Assembly: GCF_000004195.4 (NCBI RefSeq)
Contig: NC_030683.2
Location: 83,034,910-83,098,909, forward strand
Direction: 5' to 3'
DNA from: Xenopus tropicalis
Taxonomy: Eukaryota > Chordata > Amphibia > Anura > Pipidae
Length of the DNA: 64,000 nt
The notes under the pieces were generated by a model, which had not been told where the DNA came from, ran no database searches, and saw nothing but the letters and a program-made list of their open reading frames with translations. The position numbers were made by a program, and so were the translations under genes. Of the stretch, positions 24,041 to 35,222 are shown piece by piece (within the stretch, counting starts at the first letter, position 1; every line of letters begins with the position of its first letter).

Positions 24041-24348
24041 CAGTGATCCCCAACCAGTGGCTGGTAAGCAACATGTTGCTCACCACCCTCTTTCATGTTG
24101 CTCCCAGTGGCCTCAAAGTAGGTGCCCATTTTTACATTTCTGGCTTGGAGGCAAGTTTTGGAAACACAGAGACACAGTTTTACTCCATGCATAGCCTCCT
24201 GCAGGCTAACAGTCCACATTGGGCTACCAAATAGCCAATCAAAGTTCTTATTCGTCTTCCCCAAAAATCTTTTGCCATGCTTGTGTGGCTTACCAACACT
24301 TTTTACATCTGAGTATGGCTCACGAGTAAAAAAGGTTGGGAATCCCTG
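24041..24348. mobile_element. hAT MITE with perfect 8-bp target duplication
   Basis: It starts CAGTGATCCCCAACCAG and ends AAGGTTGGGAATCCCTG, with termini inverted over about 15 bp with two mismatches. gactagac is present exactly on both sides (24033-24040 and 24349-24356), the 8-bp duplication expected of hAT transposition. There is no transposase; the short ORFs inside have no motifs. The termini match those of the element at 59795. Confidence 0.95.
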
Positions 24349-24663
24349 GACTAGACATTCATATTTTTTGTGGAAACGAGTTTAGTCAAAAACCCCATAT
24401 TGTTAAGCATGAAAGCAATGTGAAGACTTTGCATCCAGAACATCCATAATGAATGAGCTCCAAGGAGCTTGGTCATAGAAAAGTCTAAATATATCAATAT
24501 ATATGGCAATAACTACTGGTGAATATTTTCCTTTACTGATTAACATTGGATAAAAACGAAACCAAAGACCTTATATTTCCCATCATGACAAAGTACAAGT
24601 GGAAGCACCCCTAGGCTTAATATTTAGCATAAAAATGAAGTGACATATGCAGAGTGAGCCTAA

Positions 24664-25133
24664 AGTGAACCTGTCACCCAGATATAAAAAGCTGTATAAA
24701 TAAAAGCCCTTTTCAAATTAAACATGAAATCAAAATTCCTTTTTATATTAACACATCCAAACCCAATATAAAGGCATTAAAAAATCCCAGCACTCAATCA
24801 CATATTGCCTGCCCCAGAAAAGTACTTTTAATTCAACTCTCACTCCCCCCCCCCCGCACCATCCCTCCCTAACCATCTAATTGTGTAGCGAGTGCATGGG
24901 AATAGGCATCTGGTCCCCCATTCTGGCACATACACAAGATTTTGGGGTGATACAAAGCGTGTCTTAATAACAATTTCCACAAAATGGCAGCTGTCTGCTT
25001 GCTGTGATTGGTTAATGCCAGGACTGAAGGAAACAAGATTTATATTACTTATATAGTGCAAGTGAAGTTTATTTTTCTTAACAAACACAATAGAAAATAA
25101 TTTTGAATTATTTCTTAGGGTGACAGGTCACCT
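24664..25133. mobile_element. TTAA-type MITE with GGTGACAGGT ends
   Basis: The left end is agtgaacctgtcaccc and the right end is gggtgacaggtcacct followed by ttaa (25134-25137). On the left the target copy has mutated to ctaa. A C11 run lies at 24845-24855. No ORF of note. Confidence 0.75.
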
Positions 25134-25394
25134 TTAAAACCAATTAAAGCATAAAGCAAAGTGCAATTAGAGGTAGCTGTCTTTAGGCAATCATTTTTTA
25201 CTATGCGCTTTGATAAATATGCAGCAAGTTGGTCTTTGCAGTATCTTTCCCTGTATGTGAATGGATTATATTTATTATGTATTCATGTGATTTGAATCAA
25301 TTGATTATGGTCAACCTTTAACCAATAACCTTTTATTGATCACTGCTCATACCCTTAGACAGTTTTCACATTTCCATGCCCCCTTTGTAGATGG

Positions 25395-25712
25395 CTAGTG
25401 ATGAGCAAATCTGTTTTGCATAGGCAAAAAATTTGAGGAACAATTAAAAAAACATTTTTTTGCAGCATTTTTATTTGCGTGAAATGCATTGGAGTCAAAA
25501 GATGTGTTTTCATCACTTTTTATTCTACACAAAATGCACTAAAGTAAAAATGGTTTTTTTCTTGAACCAAAAAAGAATGTTTTTTTTTCCAGCAAAATTT
25601 TGCTGTGGTTGCACAAAAAGATTTTCTGATGGCAAGATGCGGGATTTCACCATGAATCCATGCCTGCCCAAAAGTTTTGCTAATCGCAACTGGTGCTGTT
25701 TCTTCTACGAGC
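25395..25712. mobile_element. hAT MITE, TAGTGATG family (copy 2, decayed)
   Basis: It begins tagtgatgagcaaatctgt and near its end has atgaatccatgcctgccc, both family marks. The right terminus is decayed and I could not find a duplication. The 85-codon ORF at 25460-25717 lies within it and is not a gene. Confidence 0.65.
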
Positions 25713-25805
25713 AGTGATTGCCTTATATTCCCAGTGTCTGAAATAATTTGTATAATTTCATGTCTTACATTGTGCTAAATATTATATGCAATCTAGTCAT
25801 CAATA

Positions 25806-26063
25806 GTGATGAGCGAATCTGTCCTGTTTTGCTTCACTGAAAAATTCGCAAAACTGCGCAAAAATTCGCAAAACGGCTCAAAATTTGTGAAAGTTGAGTA
25901 CTGCAGTTCTGTGCTACTTTTTTAGCGTGACCATGCCCTTTTTTGATGCAACTGCTCCCATTTTTTACGCCACCACAAATTTTTATTTTTTTACTGATGT
26001 TAAATTATATTTTTTTTTCCCAAAAAAATTTTCAGTGGGAGAATTGAAAGCTTTGTTGCCATT
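25806..26063. mobile_element. hAT MITE, TAGTGATG family (copy 3, truncated)
   Basis: The left terminus tagtgatgagcgaatctgtc is well kept and is followed by aaaattcgc repeats. The right end is missing where the next MITE begins at about 26067. Confidence 0.7.
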
Positions 26064-26066
26064 AAC

Positions 26067-26602
26067 ACCTATGGACTGATGTATCAAAGTCCAAATTTCA
26101 TACTTTCAAAAGTATGTTTAGGAAAAATACATATCAAATAAAGAAAAAAGAAAATTTCTGATGTGAAAAATCGCATCGTGGTTGTACGAAAATATCGTGG
26201 TACGATCTGAAAGTTTTGAAATTTTCGTATCCGAACAATCGTAAGCGGCGCAAAAAACTTTCTGACTTTGAACCTTCTGTGCATGTTTTTGGAAGCCTCC
26301 CATAGGACTCAATGGCACTGTGCAGCTCCAACCCGGCCCAAGGAAAGTCTCCCATAGGACTCAATGGCACTCTGCAGCTCCAACCTGGCCAAAGGAAAGT
26401 CATGATACCGAAGCTTGAATTAATAACGAAACTTATGTACTCATTGCAACAAACACAATTTTTAGCACAAATTGTCGCAAAGTACAAAAAAGTTGCGAAA
26501 ATTAACATAAATCGCAGAAAATACGCACAGTTCTAAAACTTAGAAAAATAAACATTTTTAGCATTCAGGCACAATCCTACTTTAATGAATAGGCCCCCTA
26601 GA
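26067..26602. mobile_element. MITE with imperfect termini and 52-bp tandem duplication
   Basis: The left terminus ctatggactgatgtatcaaagt and the right terminus actttaatgaataggccccctag are imperfect inverted copies. Inside, a block starting ctcccataggactcaatggc occurs at 26297 and again at 26349, a 52-bp direct tandem repeat with few differences. ORFs on both strands (26134-26536) lack motifs. Confidence 0.65.
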
Positions 26603-27001
26603 AGCATAATGCGCTAGTTAAGTCATTTTTACTATAATGACTATTACAATTGCTACTGAACACTTATACACACATCTGCTACTACACACATATACATTAT
26701 CTAGCCTTCAGTTAAGAGTTACGTATATCTTTCTGAGAAGTCCTATTTCTTCTTTTTCAAACACTATGTACTACTTTCACTTGTATTAGCTTGGAATTTT
26801 TATAGGTTGTTGGGTGTGGGTTTTCAGGCTTGTTATGAGAAAGGTGGGGAGCCTTAGGAAGAAAAATGTAAACAATTAAATGCTTTGATTGCTCGTCTCT
26901 CAGTTTAGATCTGCTACGCTTGAGGTTAGAATTCATGCTACCCTTCAGATTGCACTTAGACATTATCACCAGTATAATTACATTAATCAGATATATTGAT
27001 T
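26603..27001. other. No gene or clear repeat recognised
   Basis: Unique-looking AT-rich sequence up to the TA target of the Tc1-like element. Confidence 0.5.
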
Positions 27002-27003
27002 TA

Positions 27004-27215
27004 CAAACCGGATTCCAAAAAAGTTGGGACACTAAACAAATTGTGAATAAAAACTGAATGCAATGATGTGGAGGTGCCAATTTCTAATATTTTATTCAGA
27101 ATAGAACATAAATCACGGAACAAAAGTTTAAACTGAGAAAATGTACCATTTTAAGGGAAAAATATGTTGATTCAGAATTTCATGGTGTCAACAAATCCCA
27201 AAAAAGTTGGGACAA
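27004..27215 (+). repeat. Left terminal inverted repeat of Tc1-like element
   Basis: 212 bp, nearly identical to the complement of 28386-28597. Outer direct-repeat copy (transposase-binding type) at about 27014-27031, inner copy at about 27198-27214. Confidence 0.95.
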
Positions 27216-27223
27216 GGCCATTT

Positions 27224-28246
27224 TCACCACTGTGTGGCATCTCCCCTTCTTCTTACAACACTCAACAGACGTCTGGGGACCGAGGAGACCAGTTTCTCAA
27301 GTTTAGGAATAGGAATGCTCTCCCATTCTTGTCTAATACAGGCCTCTAACTGTTCAATCGTCTTGGGCCTTCTTTGTCGCACCTTCCTCTTTATGATGCG
27401 CCAAATGTTCTCTATAGGTGAAAGATCTGGACTGCAGACTGGCCATTTCAGTACCCGGATCCTTCTCCTACGCAGCCATGATGTTGTGATTGATGCAGAA
27501 TGTGGTCTGGCATTATCTTGTTGAAAAATGCAGGGTCTTCCCTGAAAGAGATGACATCTGGATGGGAGCATATGTTGTTCTAGAACCTGAATATATTTTT
27601 CTGCATTGATGCTGCCTTTCCAGACATGCAAGCTGCCCATGCCACACGCACTCATGCAACCCCATACCATCAGAGATGCAGGCTTCTGAACTGAGCATTG
27701 ATAACAACTTGGGTTGTCCTTGTCCTCTTTGGTCAGGATGACATGGCGTCCCAGATTTCCAAAAAGAACTTCGAATTGTGACTCGTCTGACCACAGAACA
27801 GTCTTCCATTTTGCCACACTCCATTTTAAATGATCCCTGGCCCAGTGAAAACACCTGAGCTTGTGGGTCTTGCTTAGAAATGGCTTCTTCTTTGCACTGT
27901 AGAGTTTCAGCTGGCAACGACGGATGGCACGGTGGATTGTGTTCACTGACAATGGTTTCTGGAAGTATTCTTGAGCCCATTCTGTGATTTCCTTTACAGT
28001 AGCATTCTTGTTTGTGGTGCAGTGTCGTTTAAGGGCCCGGAGATCACAGGCATTCAGTATGGTTTTACGGCCTTGACCCTTACGCACAGAGATTTTTCCA
28101 GATTCTCTGAATCTTCAGATGATGTTATGCACAGTTGATGATGATAGATGCAAAATCTTTGCACTTTTTCGCTGGGTAACACCTTTCTGATATTGCTCCA
28201 CTATCTTTCTGCGCAACATTGTGGGAATTGGTGATCCTCTACCCAT
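27224..28246 (-). pseudogene. Tc1-like transposase, DD34E, one in-frame stop
   Basis: This encodes the cut-and-paste transposase of the surrounding element, which would act on its terminal repeats in the nucleus. I chose the ATG at 28244-28246 because it gives the family-typical start MGRGSPIPTMLRRKIVEQ, lies in a good context (gccaagatggg), and yields 340 codons, the usual length. Residues 1-60 form the helix-turn-helix DNA-binding part (RRKIVEQYQKGVTQRKSAKILHLS), followed by the basic GQGRKTIL. The catalytic triad is complete: D154 in WSDESQFE, D244 in QQDNARPH and E279 in SPIENIW, with 34 residues between the last two. Codon 44 (28115-28117) is TGA directly after STVHNII. The frame then continues without shift to the end at 27224. 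This is probably inactive, but only by one substitution. Confidence 0.93.
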
Positions 28247-28385
28247 CTTGGCTTCTGAGAGACACTGCCACTCTGAGAAGCTCTTTTTATACCCAATCAT
28301 GTTGCCAATTGACCTAATTAGTGTTATTTGGTCTTCCAGCTCTTTGTTATGCTCAAATTTACTTTTTCCAGCCTCTCATTGCTAC

Positions 28386-28597
28386 TTGTCCCAACTTTTT
28401 TGGGATTTGTTGACACCATGAAATTCTGAATCAACATATTTTTCCCTTAAAATGGTACATTTTCTCAGTTTAAACTTTTGTTCCGTGATTTATGTTCTAT
28501 TCTGAATAAAATATTAGAAATTGGCACCTCCACATCATTGCGTTCAGTTTTTATTCACAATTTGTTTAGTGTCCCAACTTTTTTGGAATCCGGTTTG
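28386..28597 (-). repeat. Right terminal inverted repeat of Tc1-like element
   Basis: 212 bp, complementary to 27004-27215 with very few differences (for example gcgttcag here against the complement of ctgaatgc). Inner and outer direct-repeat words are preserved. Confidence 0.95.
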
Positions 28598-28599
28598 TA

Positions 28600-30460
28600 T
28601 ATATATTAACTTGAAACATTAAAAAAGACAATAGCCAAATGCAATTGTTCTAATATTTTACCAATTTGTATAAAATATATTGGTAAAAGTATTCTTATTA
28701 AGCTTAGTTTGTTGTTAATCGGTTCGTCAAAGTCAGGTTCTAAATGGAACATAAAGTAGAGAGTGGCATCATTTATGAAGTGGATGAAAAGGGAAACTTG
28801 GATCTTATTGACATATTAAAGATGATTCAAGTGTCTCCCTTACTATATGATAAAGCAGTCATGCCAGAAATATAATATAGTACTAAAGAATGAATAGCTT
28901 CGAAGGAGAACTATATAGGTAATGAAGAAAATTTGATGAGGAGCCAGGAGAGGGATTTCAGATGATGCGTGTTAAGGGCATCTGAAGAAAAAAAGAATTA
29001 GTGGATGTAGCACCTGTAGAGTAAGGCAATAGCCAAGAATGGAGAGAAGTGGGTTTATTTTTTAAGACCACTGGGTACTTTTTCTACATTTTTATATCAG
29101 GTTTCTGATATAACCTGATATAAACAAAAGAAAGCCCAGAAGCACAGCCAAGAGAAATTTTCTAGGGGGGCCATGGAAACTTTTATATTTGTCGTACAAT
29201 TTCCACATAATTTTCTAAAGGAGGCTTCCCAAACATAAAAAAAAGGCTGACTTGGTCCCTCCAGACCAAATCAGAAGCTTATTGCCTGTGTATAGGTTTC
29301 ATTGATAGGTCTGTCCAACCAAATAGGAAGAGGATGGAAGTTAAAGATTTGCTTGATCTCTGACTAGCTGGTTAACCCCCACTTAAGTGCCTGAGAGGTT
29401 TTTTTGTGCTTTGAAAAGAAGACAATTTTGGCAGAGGCTCCATTTTTTTCTGCAGTCTGAAAACATTATACCATTATTCCACATTCATTTAGCTCAGGCC
29501 ACTTAAAGTATATATCACTCCCCTCTCCCTGTGTCTCCTGCAGCTTCCCTCTCCCTGCATCCTTCTCGCCTGCACATCTCATAGACACAAGTACCCACCA
29601 TGCAGAAACAAGTCAAAGCTAAACCTACCACAAACAACTTGCCCATGCTGTATGTCAGCATTTTAAATTGCTGACTCTCAGCATGAATGCGTTGTTTGCA
29701 GCTAGAAAAATTTTTTGAGACACTCACAAATAAGTAGTTGCATAGATAGCTAGATACCTATAATCTCTTCCTGAAAGCAGGCATAGCAAATAAGTATGTA
29801 GTATGGTTCAGAATCATAGAAAGGGCAAAGCAGTGCCCCATAATGACAAAAATCAAGCATTTAAGCTTTTATATGTGCTTAGAAACATGCATTTTTTATG
29901 TGTTGCTAGTGATAGATCTGTAAGACCTGTCCCATCATCAGTTTTCATCTGCAAGCCTAATAAGCCATTAATGTAATGCTGTCAGTTTCTGTGTTTTATC
30001 ACAATTAAATTAGCCCCTGCTGTTAAAATGGTACTAGTTACCTTGGCATAATGCAGTCATCAGGGCAAATAACCTGTGCCCTTGTAACTATGCAATTGGT
30101 GCATTGGAAAATGCTTATTCTGCACAGTAGGGGGAACACTCGTCCCTTACATAATGCTTTATGATGGTGCAAAGCACTTACCTCTATTGAATAGAATGTG
30201 TTGGGTTATAGGTGTATATGGTTTTATGATTTAAAGGAGAACTGTTAAAAAAGAGAAATGAATTTCTGTTCAAACCTTGCAATGCAACAATGTCTAGAAC
30301 AGCACCGTTTTATATAAAATTAAAATGCAGAGGAAACATGAAGTTGAATTGGAAGCCAGTATCTGATTGTGGCTCCCTTTAGATGATACTTATTTAAGCT
30401 TTAAGAACAAGAATATTATACAGGAAGTTCATCTTCCTCAAATGTTGAGTATGTTATAGA
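28600..30460. other. No gene recognised
   Basis: Mostly unique-looking sequence. A small palindrome (tatatcaggtt / aacctgatata) lies at 29092-29122. The purine-rich part at 28915-29060 resembles the old repeat at 19 kb. A truncated TTAA-type MITE end (ttaaaggagaactgtt) starts near 30232. Confidence 0.5.
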
Positions 30461-30466
30461 GCCGGG

Positions 30467-30560
30467 CTGTCCAACTGGAGGCCCACAGGCTGCATGTGGC
30501 CCGCAGAAAGAATTTTTAGCAATAAAATTCAGTTGAAATTCCAGAAAAGACATCTGCAGA
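30467..30560 (+). mobile_element. hAT-type terminus fragment
   Basis: gggctgtccaactggaggcc followed by cacaggctgcatgtggcc matches the left end of the 661-1994 element. No right end was found. Confidence 0.5.
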
Positions 30561-30829
30561 ACTAAACAAATAAATCACTAAAAAAAACACACAAAATAAA
30601 AAAGAAGCCCAAATGCAAATTGTTTTAGAATTAAGCTGTTTACACCATGAATAAGTTCATTTTCAGGTGAATGGCACAACAACCCCCTTTAAAGCAAAGT
30701 TATTTTTAAACAGATATATTATTTGTTCTATACCCAAGGTTATGTATACACAAGGCCTTATCTCTATATTAGGTGTAAAAGATTTGGAGCACTTCCAGAT
30801 TTGCAGTATCCGCCCCTTTAAGGAAGACA

Positions 30830-31119
30830 TTCGTCTCCCTGGGATAAGAATTACGGAAAGCCTGTCTCCCATAGACTCAATTTTAATCAAATAATTCAAA
30901 TTTTTAAGACTGATTTATTTTTTTTCTTTAAAAATAATACAGTGCTTTGTTTTTTAACTAAGATATAATTAATCCTTATTGGGCGTAAAATAATCCTATT
31001 GGGTTTAATTAATGTTTTATTGATTTCTTAGTAGACTTAAGGTATGAAGATCCAAATTATGGAAAGACCCCTTATCTGGAATACCCTTGGTCCCGAACAT
31101 TCTGGATAACAGGTCTGTA
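30830..31119. mobile_element. MITE, 'tacaggtatggg' family (copy B)
   Basis: It contains the family order: gtctcccatagactc, then ttaatcaaataattca, then aagatataattaatcctt, then gatccaaattatggaaagac, then tctggataacaggtctgta. The extreme left end is decayed. Confidence 0.8.
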
Positions 31120-32030
31120 ACACTTGTTTGGCTTAATAGGGGTATTATACCCGGCTAGTTGGACAATTAGTGCACGTGTTACAGCAACCCCCTTTCCCAG
31201 GTTGGGCCTCCGCTATATGGGAGCTATGTCAGGGGCTATATGGTGTTGCTGAACTACAACCCACACTGGTGTTGTGCAATATAATAAGTGGTAGGATGCC
31301 AGGAGCTCTTGCAGTTAACTGGATAATACTTTATTGGACAAGGCACATATGGAATAGTGCAGCAGGGTATATACTCACAGTCACAGCAGTATAGAACTTG
31401 GTCACAGAGAACAGCAGCAGATGTGACACTTAAGGAAACAGTATAGCCCACTTGGAGGATATGCAGAGTATTAGCTGTATGCCAGGAATGGATGCCCTTT
31501 ACTGGAACGGATCCCCTCCAGCCAACTATGGTTCAGGGTGAGGAACTGCCTGAATCCTGCGTCTTAACTGTGGTCCCTACAGCAAGGCATACAAAGCCTG
31601 GGTTAGACTAAACCCTTACAGTCTCCTTTGATGGGGCTAGTGCTGCCCTTACTAAATAAGCTGACTATGCTCACCACTCCTAGAGGGTGCTATTACATAT
31701 GACTGACTGTGCTGGCTTTATCTCATTCACGGGGCCCTGTCCCCGACTTACAAATGGCAGGTTCTCCTTACTGGGGCCTAATTGCCTCAGGCTCAGTGAC
31801 ATGCAGCCTTAGGACAACAGCAGCCAAAGAGGAAGACACTTCCTTGTGCAAGACACTATATAGTCTGCCAAGGGGAGTGGTCAACCTGGCTAAACCTATC
31901 GGGGGTAGCCTAATAACTGTAATCTGAGTGTAGAGGGCTCTGCCCTATAACAGCACAGATAAGAAAAAGATAGGGGATAACACCATAGGGAGCTTAACCC
32001 TATGGGTCCCTACAGGTCCTACACCTTTTA
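31120..32030. other. GC-richer non-coding segment, possible LTR material
   Basis: About 900 bp with noticeably higher GC than the flanks, starting directly at the end of the preceding MITE. Short palindromes occur (gggtattataccc at 31140, and catagggagcttaaccctatg near 31983-32003). No ORF has motifs. A solo LTR or a retrotransposon fragment would fit, but I see no TG...CA boundaries with matching flanks. Confidence 0.3.
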
Positions 32031-32862
32031 TGCAAAAAAAAAAAGCTTTTTCTTACAACTGCTTCTTCCCATACCCAGCAAAGGAAACACAAGAATTACT
32101 AAAACTGCTAACCCATGATTTGCCTTTGTTTATGTGCATTACTCAGCTGCAGCAATACAAGGGTTATTCCCTGCAATATGTCTCAGCCACGCCAGTGACA
32201 GATATTAAAGGAGAGATTTGATTAATCTGCACAGCTCAGCTCACCCCTTAGTCTGCTTTCCATAATAGTCTTTGCAGCAAATGAAATGAGAAGGGCAGTC
32301 CCTGCAAGGGGGGGCAGCATCCGAAAGCTGATCTGAAACCCATTCTCAGAGTGTCCTAACATATTAGTGGGGGTGTCATTAGGAATTAATGTGATATGGC
32401 TGCTTCTCTCCTGGCCAAGACAGATCTGGTTGGGTTGTCCGAAAAGAAAACTTTACAAAAGGCACATCATTCCCGAACTGTATTTTGCTCACAGGAATCC
32501 AGTTTAAAATTGCAGGGAAAAATTATATTAGTTGCAAAGAGGTGCTTGTCTTTTATTTAACCATTTACTAAAAGAGTGCAAAATGGAGAAATAAAAGTCA
32601 CATATTTTCAACAAGGCAACATTCTTTTGCTTATTGCACAATTCTATGCAGGAGCTGTAAAAACATGTCCCAGTTTGTGAATTACATGCAGCTAGTTACA
32701 GCTGGCACCTGAGATGTACGTAGGTATAACAATATACAGTGATTTTCCTGAAGAGCAAAACAAAATGCAGTACAAATCTAAATAGTTATTATTAGGTTTA
32801 GCAGAGATTGATACTTTGAATTCTTATTATTATGAACTAATGGATATCAACAAACCAAATAA
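32031..32862. other. No gene or clear repeat recognised
   Basis: Opens with an A-rich run (caaaaaaaaaaaagc) and then continues as ordinary sequence without features. Confidence 0.5.
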
Positions 32863-33130
32863 TACAGGTATGGGGTCTGTTCCAGAAACCCATTATCCAG
32901 AAAGTTCTGAATTCAATGAAGGCCATCTCCCATAGACTCCATTTTGATCATTTTTAAAAATGATTTCATTTTTCTCTGTAATAATAAAACCATTTACCAT
33001 ACCATTTACTTGATCCTAAGATATAATTCATCCTTATTGGAGGCAAAACAATCATATTGAGTTTATTTAATGTTTAAATGAATTTTTAGTATGGAGATAC
33101 AAATTACAGAAAGACCTGTAATCTGGCAAG
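32863..33130. mobile_element. MITE, 'tacaggtatggg' family (copy C)
   Basis: It starts tacaggtatggggtctgttc and runs through tccagaaacccattatccag, catctcccatagactcc, aagatataattcatcctt, ggaggcaaaacaatc and acagaaagacctgtaatctgg. The right terminus is lost after 33130. Confidence 0.85.
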
Positions 33131-34334
33131 TACCAAAAGAGCATTAAATGTGTGTTAATGTAAAACCAAGGAAAACCTTTTGGCAGGTGATATGAAATGA
33201 AACCATGGTGCAATGAAGTAAATCAGGTACCCACAACTACAAAACAGTACCGATTACAATGATAGTAGCAAATGGAACCCCCACCAACAACAAAAATGAT
33301 CTTCTGTGGAGGGAGTGAGGGTCTAAAGAGGATTAGCATGCCATACATTACAAGCGGAGGCTAATTAAAAAAAAGACATTGGGATGATATATATTCATGC
33401 TGCTAGTGCATTTTTCATTTCTACTGTGCATGTTCTAATTTAGCAAATTTAGCAGTGCCAAATATGCTATGGCTATTACAGATATTATACTGTTTTGTTA
33501 TCTTTTGAAATACAAATTCCACTTGTCCCTCTGTGCAGTGTAGACACGAAATCCATAACACACCAATTGTTTGCTTTTCCTAAAATCCCTTGCTTAAGCT
33601 AAACTGAAAGCTGCTGAAATCCCCTCTCTTCTTCCGCTGAGCTGTGACAGATCACACAATTTCCTACCGGCATTCCAAATAAACAGGAATATGCAGCTGT
33701 TTGTGCTTCCTTCATCTCACTTAGAATAAGAAATGTTGGTTCTGAGTTACACTAACCTATGCTTCTCCTGACTCCAATGCCTGCTTTCCCTTCCCAATGT
33801 GCCAAACATGCAGCCTGTTATCTTCTGTCTGCCTGAGTGCACCCTGCATTCTGCTTTCTCACTTCTCTCTGCTAAAGCTGCATAAACTTGGATACACAAT
33901 CACAGGCTCTACAACTCCCCTAGTTCTGGTTTTAAATTCTTTATTGCAGTGCTGTGCATGTACTGTAAATCTTTTGCCCCAGGCCAACCCCTGAGCAGAG
34001 GGGGTGCCACTTTTCTTAAAGGCTGTGGGAAGGGGTGGGGGGTGTAGGTGTCAGGGGTGGGTGATATCAGGGGGCATGATCATGCAAAAACTGGGTTGTC
34101 TGGTTCAAAACCAGACAGATTTGTGTTTAATTATTGACTTTACATGCATTTGACTTGCACCAAGGGAAGGACACATTAAGGCTATTTCTGGCCCCACACA
34201 GATACATTTCTGGCAGAGGAAATAAAACAATCACACCCCTACCGACTAAGATAAAATTAGTGCTAGTCATGGTCAAAATAACATGACAATTTGATTTAAA
34301 TAAAAGTATGCAAAAAGTGATATACAGATACAAT
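33131..34334. other. No gene or clear repeat recognised
   Basis: Includes a repeat-free, less AT-rich part at 33590-33720 that could be conserved non-coding sequence, and a G-rich patch at about 34025-34065. No exon-like ORF. Confidence 0.45.
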
Positions 34335-34615
34335 TTGCAATTGGTCTGCATTTTTTTCCAAGTTATTTAGATTTCAGCAGCTCTCCAGTATGGTATTTCA
34401 GCAACTATATGGTTACTAGGGTCTTATTTACCCTAGCAACCAGCCAAGTGAGAGACTTAACTTTATTGCTAGTTAAGCAATAAAAAGTAAAAATAACTAA
34501 TTTTTAATAACTAACTGAATTAGCCTCACAAGGCTTTTCGCTGCTGGGTTCAGTAATCCAAATTTGAAAGCTGGAAAAAATGCAGAAGAAGAAGATAAAT
34601 AATGAATACATATAA
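34335..34615. mobile_element. MITE, 'aactttTAGTATGAT' family (copy 2, truncated)
   Basis: gcaattggtctgcat, agcagctctccagtatgg, ggttactagggtc, taccctagcaaccag and gcagaagaagaagataaat are family marks in the right order. Both ends are missing, and the right side runs into a TA repeat. Confidence 0.7.

Positions 34616-34617
<2 letters not shown>

Positions 34618-34658
<41 letters not shown>
34618..34658. repeat. (TA)n microsatellite
   Basis: An uninterrupted alternating TA run of about 36 bases. Confidence 0.95.
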
Positions 34659-34659
<1 letters not shown>

Positions 34660-34717
34660 AGAAACAAAAAGGTCCAGACTCGTTTAAATGAAAAAAGAAA
34701 AAATCTTTACTGCATTG

Positions 34718-35222
34718 TGCGGAAGTATAGGCCGATCCGAATATAAGCCGAGGTACCTAACTTTACCTTAATTAAACTGGAAAAACTTATTGACTCAAGT
34801 ATAAGTCTAGGGTGGGAAATGCAGCAGCTACTGCTAAGTTTCAATAATCAAAATAAATACCAATAAAATTACATTAATTGAGGTATCAGTGGGGTATATG
34901 TTTTTAAATATGTATTTCAAAGAAAAACCATAAACTAGCTCTGCAAGTGGAGAAGAGGGTCAACAAAAACAATTTGGTATCAACAATGATACCTTTAGAG
35001 TACTACCCCCTTTTAGCTCAAACAGCAACCAAGCTAAAACACAAAGAGTTAAAATCCTTCAAAACTATATATAGTTTATATATAATATAAAGTGCAATTT
35101 CTAGTGCAGAACGGGACAGGTGAGGATGGAAGATAAAGATGACTCGAGTTTAAGCCGAGGGTGAATTTTTCAGCACATTTTCGGTGCTGAAAAACTAGGC
35201 TTATACTCGAGTATATACAGTA
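34718..35222 (-). mobile_element. MITE, 'actcgagtatataca' family (short copy)
   Basis: The left part (ggccgatccgaatataagcc, gaggtacctaac, aaaaacttattgactc) is the reverse complement of the right end of the copy at 50852-52022. The right end is ggcttatactcgagtatata. It is 505 bp long and lacks the tandem block found in the longer copy. An inner hairpin (ttcagcacattttcggtgctgaa) is preserved. Confidence 0.8.

Larger units (their letters stand above)
27004..28597 (-). mobile_element. Tc1-like (Tc1/mariner) transposon, near full length
   Basis: The element is 1,594 bp, bounded by TA dinucleotides (27002-27003 and 28598-28599), the target site of this superfamily. Its termini are 212-bp inverted repeats. 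Each arm holds the word ccaaaaaagttgggaca both at its outer end and at its inner end, the IR/DR layout known from Sleeping Beauty-type elements. One minus-strand transposase reading frame fills the space between the repeats. The termini (CAAACCGGATTCCAAAA) are of a type I recognise from fish and frog Tc1-like elements; I do not assign a family name. The close arm identity suggests a fairly recent insertion. Confidence 0.97.

Noticed and set aside
27224..27524. Plus-strand ORFs opposite the transposase
   Set aside because: Shadow frames of the Tc1-like transposase gene.
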